A DNA stretch of 64,000 nucleotides, taken from contig JAHCII010000005.1 of NCBI GenBank assembly GCA_026129305.1, forward strand, positions 1 to 64,000, written 5' to 3'. Position 1 is the first letter of the stretch; every line of letters starts with the position of its first letter. This document shows positions 58,384 to 64,000 of this stretch, piece after piece. A program made the position numbers and the translations under genes. Below the pieces are notes generated by a model. The model had not been told where the DNA came from and did not search any database. It saw nothing but the letters and a program-made list of their open reading frames with translations. Source of the stretch: Anaerolineales bacterium (GTDB lineage Bacteria > Chloroflexota > Anaerolineae > Anaerolineales > UBA11579).

Positions 58384-59979
58384 ATGCCCAACATCACCCT
58401 AGATCTCGGTAACTACCGAGCCGCCTACGAGCATACGCTCGACAAAGCCCGCGCCGAACGGGTCGTAGAGCGCATCTGGCAGCGCGACCACACCCTGTGG
58501 GCGCCGCAGCCCGACGAGATCAGCAACCGCCTGGGCTGGCTGGACATCGCCGAGCGCATGCAGGCTGAAGTGCCTGACCTGCAGGCCTTCGCCGCGGAGG
58601 CGCAGGCGGCCGGCTTCCGGCGGGCGTTGATACTGGGCATGGGCGGCTCCAGCCTGGCGCCGGAGTTGTATGCCGACCTGTTTGGCGGGGGCGACGGGCT
58701 GGCGGTCAGCATCCTGGACAGCACCGACCCCGCCGCCGTGCTGGCGGCCGAGGACGCCCACCCACCCAGCGAGACCCTCTACATCGTCTCGAGTAAGTCC
58801 GGCGGTACGGTGGAAACCTTCTCCTTCTTCAAATATTTTTACAATCGAGCTCTGGAGACGTTGGGGGGGGACCAAGCCGGGAGCCATTTTGTTGCCATCA
58901 CCGACCCGGGCAGCGGCCTGGCGCAGACCGCCGAGCAATACGGCTTCCGGCGCACATTTCTGGCCGACCCCACTATTGGCGGGCGCTATTCGGCCCTCTC
59001 GCACTTTGGGCTGGTTCCAGCAACCCTGACAGGCGCCGATCTGAACGGGCTGCTGGCCAGTGCGCAGGCGATGGCCAAGCGCTGCCAGACCGCTGACCCG
59101 GCGGACAACCCCGGCGCCAGGTTAGGGTTGGCGCTGGGCGCGCTGGCCCTGGCCGGCAAAGACAAACTGACCCTGCGCCTGCCCGCCAGGCGGGCAGGCC
59201 TTGGCGACTGGGTCGAGCAGCTGATCGCCGAGAGCACGGGCAAGCGGGGCCACGGCATCCTGCCGGTGGTGGGCGAGCCGGTGCTGTCGCAGTACGGCGA
59301 AGCGCGCGCTTTCGTGCAGTTCAACGGAGGCCAAGCCGCGCCAGACGAGGAATTGCGCATTGAAGTGGACTGGCAAGCAGACTTGGATCTGGGCGGACAG
59401 TTCTTTCTGTGGGAGTTCGCCACGGTAGTGGCCAGCTATGTGCTGGGCGTCAATCCCTTTGACCAGCCCGACGTGGAAGCCGCCAAGGTACAGGCGCGCC
59501 AATTCGTGCAGGCCTACCAAGAAAGCGGCCAGCTTCCCAGCGGCGAGTCGGTCATGCCGAGCCGCAAAGCTCTGAACGATTTTCTGGCCGGCGCCAAGCC
59601 GGGCGACTATATTGCCTTGCAGGCCTATCTGGCCGCTGACGCCGCTGCACAGACCAACCTGCAAGCGCTGCGGGAGCAGTTGGGTCAGCAGACCGGGCTG
59701 GCCACCACGCTCGGTTACGGGCCGCGCTTTTTGCACTCCACTGGGCAGCTGCACAAGGGCGATGCGGGCCACGGCTTATTCATCCAGCTGGTCAGCCCTC
59801 CACCGCAGCCCGATCTGCCGATCCCCGACCAAGCCGGGCTGCCCGGCAGCCAGCTGGGCTTCGGCACGCTGAAAGCCGCCCAAGCGCTGGGCGACGCCCA
59901 GGCGCTGCACAGTACCGGACGGCGAGTGCTGACCCTGATAGTGAACGACACCAACCAACTAGGGAGCCTGCTGGAATGA
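58384..59979 (+). CDS. pgi: glucose-6-phosphate isomerase
   Basis: This 531-residue SIS-fold enzyme interconverts glucose-6- and fructose-6-phosphate. LILGMGGSSLAPELYADLF (about residues 80-98), YIVSSKSGGTVETFSFFKYF (about 138-157), GGRYSALSHFGLVPATLTG and EQLIAESTGKRGHGILPVVG are conserved sugar-phosphate and catalytic blocks. The ATG at 58384 is chosen; a longer frame to 58348 lacks support. The 144 bases before it (58240-58383) show no clear element. rpiA overlaps its stop. A GC-rich palindrome sits inside the gene at 59177-59199. Confidence 0.9.
   Translation: MPNITLDLGNYRAAYEHTLDKARAERVVERIWQRDHTLWAPQPDEISNRLGWLDIAERMQAEVPDLQAFAAEAQAAGFRRALILGMGGSSLAPELYADLFGGGDGLAVSILDSTDPAAVLAAEDAHPPSETLYIVSSKSGGTVETFSFFKYFYNRALETLGGDQAGSHFVAITDPGSGLAQTAEQYGFRRTFLADPTIGGRYSALSHFGLVPATLTGADLNGLLASAQAMAKRCQTADPADNPGARLGLALGALALAGKDKLTLRLPARRAGLGDWVEQLIAESTGKRGHGILPVVGEPVLSQYGEARAFVQFNGGQAAPDEELRIEVDWQADLDLGGQFFLWEFATVVASYVLGVNPFDQPDVEAAKVQARQFVQAYQESGQLPSGESVMPSRKALNDFLAGAKPGDYIALQAYLAADAAAQTNLQALREQLGQQTGLATTLGYGPRFLHSTGQLHKGDAGHGLFIQLVSPPPQPDLPIPDQAGLPGSQLGFGTLKAAQALGDAQALHSTGRRVLTLIVNDTNQLGSLLE
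59177..59199. repeat. GC-rich palindrome inside pgi
   Basis: GCCTGCCCGCC and GGCGGGCAGGC flank one A. It encodes LPARRAGLG where other family members have a TSPxLAxFG-like stretch, so a short palindromic element appears to have replaced coding sequence without breaking the frame. Confidence 0.45.
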
Positions 59980-60683
59980 GCACGGACGAATACAAGCGAC
60001 AAGCCGCCGAAGCCGCCGTGGCACTTGTGCAGCCCGGCATGCTGCTGGGGCTGGGCCACGGCAGCACCGTACGCTTCGCGTTGGAGGCGCTGGCCGCCCA
60101 ACTGCGAGCCGGCGCTCTGAGCGACATCATCGTTGTACCGGCCTCTTTGCAGACCCAGGCCGAATGCGAGCGCCTGGGCATTCCACTGGGTGCCCTGAAC
60201 GACTATGCCCAGTTGGACTTGACCATTGACGGCGCCGATGAGATGGATGGGCAATTCAACCTGATCAAAGGCGGCGGCGGCGCGCTGCTGCGCGAGAAGA
60301 TCCTGGCGCAGAACAGCCAGCGGCTGGCGATCATCGTGGACGAAGGCAAGCTCTCCGAACGGGTCGGCAGCCGCTTCCGGTTGCCGCTGGAGGTGCTGCC
60401 TTTCGGCTGGGTGCACCAAGCCGGTTTCATCGCCACTTTGGGCGGCGCAGCCAGCCTGCGGGTAACCGCCGGCGGCGAGCCGGTCCTGAGCGACCAGGGC
60501 AATTATTTGCTGGACTGCGACTTCGGGCCGATCGCCGGCCCGGCCGCGCTGGCCGCGGCGTTGGAAGCCCGCAGCGGCGTGCTGGAGCACGGTTTGTTTC
60601 TGGGCTTGGCCACGGATGTCTTCGTGGCCGGCGCGGACGGGGTCAGACACTTGAGGGCGGACGCCTTTACTTCACCGAGTTGA
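59976..60683 (+). CDS. rpiA: ribose-5-phosphate isomerase A
   Basis: This 235-residue enzyme interconverts ribose-5- and ribulose-5-phosphate. GMLLGLGHGSTVRFALEAL (residues 20-38; most relatives have Thr or Ser for this His), the catalytic LDLTIDGADEMDG (about 81-93), and IKGGGGALLREKILA are diagnostic. It overlaps the pgi stop by four bases, pairing upper glycolysis with the pentose phosphate pathway. A strong palindrome follows. Confidence 0.95.
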   Translation: MSTDEYKRQAAEAAVALVQPGMLLGLGHGSTVRFALEALAAQLRAGALSDIIVVPASLQTQAECERLGIPLGALNDYAQLDLTIDGADEMDGQFNLIKGGGGALLREKILAQNSQRLAIIVDEGKLSERVGSRFRLPLEVLPFGWVHQAGFIATLGGAASLRVTAGGEPVLSDQGNYLLDCDFGPIAGPAALAAALEARSGVLEHGLFLGLATDVFVAGADGVRHLRADAFTSPS

Positions 60684-60690
60684 CAGAAGC

Positions 60691-60730
60691 AGTAGGGGCG
60701 GCTTGCAAGCCGCCCCTACTAGGCATTTTT
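60691..60730. terminator. perfect 30-base palindrome after rpiA
   Basis: AGTAGGGGCGGCTTG is followed directly by its exact complement (60691-60720), then AGGCATTTTT. It can terminate rpiA transcription. The TAGGGGCG...CGCCCCTA ends also resemble dispersed palindromic repeats seen in many Chloroflexota and cyanobacterial genomes, so it may be a REP-type copy. Confidence 0.65.
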
Positions 60731-61022
60731 ATCCGCTCGGCGGAGTCGGCCTGCGGCTGACCAGGGCAATCACGAGTGCAATCACGGCAATAAACAGCGC
60801 GGCCACAACCGCCAGCACGATGACGTTGTCAGTGCCCAGGCCGGTGCTTGAAGTGCCGTCCTGCGGGTTTTGGCCATCCACACCGATGATGTCGATGCTC
60901 CCCTGACCGGTTTCCGGGTCCAGGTCGATATCCACGCGGGTGCCTCCGGCGCAAGCCGTGAGCAAGGAACTACCCAGCAACAGGCCAATCAGCGCGAGCA
61001 GTAGCCGTTTCTTGTTCAACAT
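60729..61022 (-). CDS. small lipoprotein with C-terminal membrane span
   Basis: The product has 97 residues. AGGAGG before the ATG at 61022 fixes the start. A lipoprotein signal KKRLLLALIGLLLGSSLLTAC ends at a Cys near residue 23. An Asp/Gly-rich middle (TRVDIDLDPETGQGSIDIIG) and a second hydrophobic span (about 64-88) ending in Arg-Arg and Pro follow. I do not recognise a family. The 148 bases from 61023 to 61170 show no further gene. Confidence 0.68.
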   Translation of the reverse strand: MLNKKRLLLALIGLLLGSSLLTACAGGTRVDIDLDPETGQGSIDIIGVDGQNPQDGTSSTGLGTDNVIVLAVVAALFIAVIALVIALVSRRPTPPSG

Positions 61023-61170
61023 GGGGCAACCTCCTACAAGGCGAAGATGTAAGCAGTACATCGAAGCGAACGGGGCGGCATTCCGGCCGTTATGGCAGCG
61101 CTTGAGGTGCAGGGATAGGCTAATGTGCTGTTAACGGAGTAAACAGTTAAGGCAGGAAGCTGAGCCTTGC

Positions 61171-64000
61171 CTAATCCGACAGCCGGGCGGCAATCAGCTC
61201 GAGGGGGTGCGGAGCCTGGACGCCTGCCCCACCGGCGATCTGCGCCCGGCAGGAGAGGCCGGCGGCGGCCACTTGGCGGCCATCGGCCGCCCGCACGGCG
61301 GGGAACAAAGCCAATTCGCCGATCTGCATGGAGAGCTCATAATGCTCGGCTTCGTAGCCGAAGGAGCCGGCCATGCCGCAGCAACCCGAATTGATTAGCT
61401 CCACCGAGTAGCCCAACGCGCTGAGCAGCGCGACGGTGGCGGCTTGTCCAGTGGGCAGGCCGTCGTCAGCGGGCGGCTGGGTCTTCTGGTAGCAGTGGCC
61501 GTGCAGCAGCAATGCCGCCGCATCCTCGGGCGTCAGTGCGGCGCGCAGGGTCTCCAGTGGCGCCGGGCCATAATCCGGCTGGCGCAGCAGGAATTCGTCG
61601 AACATGAAGGTGCGCTTGGCCAGTGCGGCCATGCCCTGTTCAGCGGGCAGCAGGTCCAAGTATTCATCGCGCAGCGCGTAGATCTCAGAAGGCTCAAAAC
61701 CCAGCACCGGCAGGCGCCCGGCCGGGTCGGCTTTACGCAGCGCCGCCACCACCTTCTGGGCGTGGCGGCGGGCCTGTGGCAGAAAGCCTTTGGAGATCAG
61801 CGGCCGCCCCGCTCCAGAAACCGGCAGCAGATGCGGGCGCAGGCCGGCAGCACGCAGCACTTTGACCGCCGCGGCGGCCAACTCCGGATAGAAAAGGTCA
61901 CTGAAAGGATCGCTAAGCACCAGCACATCCGCCTCGGCGGCGGGCAGCGATACAACTTGGGCGCGCCGCCAAGTGAAGGCGGGCAGGCTGCGACGGGCGG
62001 CCAGGCCCAGCAAGCGTTCGGCGAGGAACTTGCCCGGCGCGCTGTGGGTGAGCAGATTGACCAGCGGCGCAAACGGTCGCGCCAGGCGGCCCAGTTCGCC
62101 GATGTAAGCGAAGAGGTAATCACGCAGCGGGCGGCGATGGGTCTGGTAATAGTTGTGCAGGAAGTCGTATTTGAGCTTGGCCATGTCCACGCCCGAGGGG
62201 CATTCGGCCTTGCAGCCCTTGCATTCCAGGCACAGGTCCAGCGCGGCATGCGCGGCTTGTTGGGCGGCGCGCTGCGCATCGGCCGTTTCCGGCAGACCGG
62301 TGCTGATCATGGCCCGCAGCAGGTTGCCGCGGCCGCGCGTGCTGTGCATCTCTTCGCGAGTGGCCTGGAACGAAGGGCACATCACGCCGCCGTCTTTGCG
62401 GCACACCCCGGCGCCGTTGCACATCTCGATGGCGCCGCCCAGCCCACCCTGGACGCCAAAGTCGAGCACAGGCAGCCACGGGTCGGCCTGATAGCCCGGC
62501 CCAAAACGCAGGTTCTCATGCATGGGCTGTGGGTCCAACGCCTTGCCGGGGTTGAGGCGACCTTGCGGGTCAGCGGTGCGCTTGAGATCGTCGAAGAGGT
62601 GAATGATCTGCGGCTCGAAGGTGTCTTTGAGCCATTCACCGTGCGAGAGACCGTCGCCGTGTTCGCCGCTCATCGCCCCACCGTAGCGCTTGGCGGCGGC
62701 CATCACCCCTTGAGTGATAGCACGCATCTGCTCCAAGCCGCGCAGGGTTTTGAGGTTGATTAATGGACGGACATGCAGGCAGCCCGCCGAGGCATGGGCG
62801 TAGAAATCGCCGCTGGTACCGTTGGCCTCCAGCACGGCACGGAACTCACGCACGAACTGCCCCAGATGCTCGACCGGCACGGCCACATCTTCAATAAAAG
62901 GCAACGGCTTGGCGTCGCCGGGACGCGACATGAGCAAACCGAGGCCGACCTTGCGCACCGACCAGACCTGGTCTTGCTGCTCGGGGCTGATGGCATGCAC
63001 CACCTCCGGCCCCAGGCTGGCCAGCTTGGCCTGCGCCTCTGCCAGAGTGTCACCGCTGAACTCGACGATCAGAATGGCTTCGGGGTCGCCTTTGACGAAG
63101 TCGAGGCGTTTGGCATAGGCGGGCACGGAGCGCGCCAGGCGAATCATCGCCTGCGGGATGAGCTCGATGGCCGAAGGTTCCAGCGCCAGCAGGCCAGGAG
63201 CGGCGTCACAGGCCTCGGCAATGCCCGGGTAAGACACTACCCCCAGCACAGTGAAGGAGGGCTTAGGCACCAAACGCACCTGGATGCGCTTGAAGACAGC
63301 CAGGGTGCCTTCGGAGCCGACCAGCAGCGGGGCCAGGTTGATCTGGCCGGCGGGGATGGGCGGATAGGTCTCGCCAGCCCCGGCGCGCCGCCAGAGCGGT
63401 GGCTGGCTGGGTGACCAGGGCAGCAAATAATTGAGGCTGTAGCCGGAGGCGCGCCGCCAAGTGCGCGGCCAGTCCCGGCGAATAGCCTCGGCGCCCTCCT
63501 CACGGATGCGCAGTGCCTGGCGGTAGAGCTGTGCTTCGAGCGCATTGCCGGCCGCACGCTGCACGGCTTGTTCAAGCGACAGGCTCCCCAGATGGGCTCG
63601 GCTGCCATCCGACAGCAAGACGTCCAGCGCCAGCACATTGTCAGCGGTCATGCCATAGCTGATCGAGTGCGCGCCAGTGGAGTTGTTGCCAAGCATGCCG
63701 CCAAAGGTGGCCCGGTCGGCGGAGGCCGGGTCAGGACCGAACATGAGGCCATGCCGGGCAGCCTGGCGGTTAAAGGCATTGAGCACCAGGCCGGGTTGTA
63801 TCCAGGCGCGGCGGGCATCAGGCTCGATCTCCAAGACTTGGTGGAGGTGGCGGGTGAAGTCAATCACCAACGCCGGGCCAATGCTTTGGCCGGCCAAGCT
63901 GGTGCCAGAGCCGCGCGGCAGCACCGGTAGCCCTTCCTTGACTGCCAGCTCCAGCAAGCCGGACAACTCATCTTCATGGCGCGGGAAGGCCACGCCCAGT
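61171..64000 (-). CDS. FAD-linked oxidase with Fe-S (GlpC-like) domain, partial at window edge
   Basis: At least 940 residues are visible from a possible GTG at 63993, but the frame is open to the window end and family members have about 50 more residues, so the real start is probably outside. An FAD_binding_4 domain (LPRGSGTSLAGQSIGPALVI, GGMLGNNSTGAHSISYGM) and FAD_oxidase_C (SGEHGDGLSHGEWLKDTFEP) are followed by a ferredoxin-type pair of clusters (CNGAGVCRKDGG, then CLECKGCKAECPSG) and a CCG-type domain (HGHCYQKT, SGCCGMAGSFGYE). It should oxidise a 2-hydroxy acid such as D-lactate, glycolate or D-2-hydroxyglutarate, feeding the respiratory chain. Confidence 0.92.
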   Translation of the reverse strand, partial: LGVAFPRHEDELSGLLELAVKEGLPVLPRGSGTSLAGQSIGPALVIDFTRHLHQVLEIEPDARRAWIQPGLVLNAFNRQAARHGLMFGPDPASADRATFGGMLGNNSTGAHSISYGMTADNVLALDVLLSDGSRAHLGSLSLEQAVQRAAGNALEAQLYRQALRIREEGAEAIRRDWPRTWRRASGYSLNYLLPWSPSQPPLWRRAGAGETYPPIPAGQINLAPLLVGSEGTLAVFKRIQVRLVPKPSFTVLGVVSYPGIAEACDAAPGLLALEPSAIELIPQAMIRLARSVPAYAKRLDFVKGDPEAILIVEFSGDTLAEAQAKLASLGPEVVHAISPEQQDQVWSVRKVGLGLLMSRPGDAKPLPFIEDVAVPVEHLGQFVREFRAVLEANGTSGDFYAHASAGCLHVRPLINLKTLRGLEQMRAITQGVMAAAKRYGGAMSGEHGDGLSHGEWLKDTFEPQIIHLFDDLKRTADPQGRLNPGKALDPQPMHENLRFGPGYQADPWLPVLDFGVQGGLGGAIEMCNGAGVCRKDGGVMCPSFQATREEMHSTRGRGNLLRAMISTGLPETADAQRAAQQAAHAALDLCLECKGCKAECPSGVDMAKLKYDFLHNYYQTHRRPLRDYLFAYIGELGRLARPFAPLVNLLTHSAPGKFLAERLLGLAARRSLPAFTWRRAQVVSLPAAEADVLVLSDPFSDLFYPELAAAAVKVLRAAGLRPHLLPVSGAGRPLISKGFLPQARRHAQKVVAALRKADPAGRLPVLGFEPSEIYALRDEYLDLLPAEQGMAALAKRTFMFDEFLLRQPDYGPAPLETLRAALTPEDAAALLLHGHCYQKTQPPADDGLPTGQAATVALLSALGYSVELINSGCCGMAGSFGYEAEHYELSMQIGELALFPAVRAADGRQVAAAGLSCRAQIAGGAGVQAPHPLELIAARLSD

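Noticed and set aside
1-64000. CRISPR array, prophage or insertion sequence
   Set aside because: No regularly spaced direct repeats, phage structural genes or transposase genes were found on reading both strands.

Overview
The window is a GC-rich stretch of a bacterial chromosome. Gene content and style suggest an Anaerolineae-type Chloroflexota: secreted lipoproteins with Thr/Pro-rich linkers and an NBR1-like Ig domain, an actinobacterial-type inositol-phosphate synthase, a MoaD-MoaE fusion, a PyrF-PyrE fusion, and many genes whose -10 box sits directly before the start codon. The lineage is an inference from gene content; no 16S rRNA gene is present. No phage, insertion sequence or CRISPR array was seen.

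Layout. 1-2330 (minus): an alpha-glucoside/maltose-type ABC importer (binding protein, first permease) behind a promoter with an operator-like palindrome. 2331-5221: a CNNM/CBS membrane protein, a tyrosine recombinase, a new 38-residue membrane peptide and a dif-like inverted repeat. 5222-8050: membrane proteins (TauE/SafE, TerC) and an acyltransferase. 8065-19194: a ten-gene operon joining a form-II molybdenum hydroxylase (three subunits plus CoxG- and XdhC-type factors) to an amidase, a cyclase-family hydrolase and the three proteins FdrA/DUF1116/DUF2877, homologous to the E. coli oxamate carbamoyltransferase AllFGH. 19192-21475: rpsF-ssb-PPIase. 21481-29811 (minus): pspC, smc, rnc, fabF, a threonine-synthase-like gene, moaDE, a small basic gene and moaC. 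29860-39356 (plus): prfB with its programmed frameshift, a cation exporter, a frameshifted AT-rich AlbA_2 gene, rpmF, fabD, fabG, an Asp23 protein, nusB, tatA/tatC, a lipoprotein and a YtxG/YtxH-like pair. 39361-49492: nnr, tRNA-Leu(GAG), plsX, small membrane proteins, a TetR-DoxX module, an M32 carboxypeptidase and ino1. 49609-54190: a pyrimidine operon pyrC-pyrB-pyrFE-pyrD preceded by a leader ORF running through an intrinsic terminator. 54195-64000: NmrA-like protein, class III CoA-transferase, DNA polymerase IV with a nuclease-like partner, pgi-rpiA, a small lipoprotein and a large FAD/Fe-S oxidoreductase cut by the window end.

How the genes may work together. The ten-gene operon reads as a catabolic route: oxidise an N-heterocycle, open the ring, remove the carbamoyl group as carbamoyl phosphate, then hydrolyse the remaining amide. 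The moaC/moaDE genes could supply its cofactor. The pyr operon covers five consecutive steps to UMP and appears to be attenuated in the manner of E. coli pyrBI. fabD, fabG, fabF and plsX place fatty-acid and phospholipid synthesis among the housekeeping genes.
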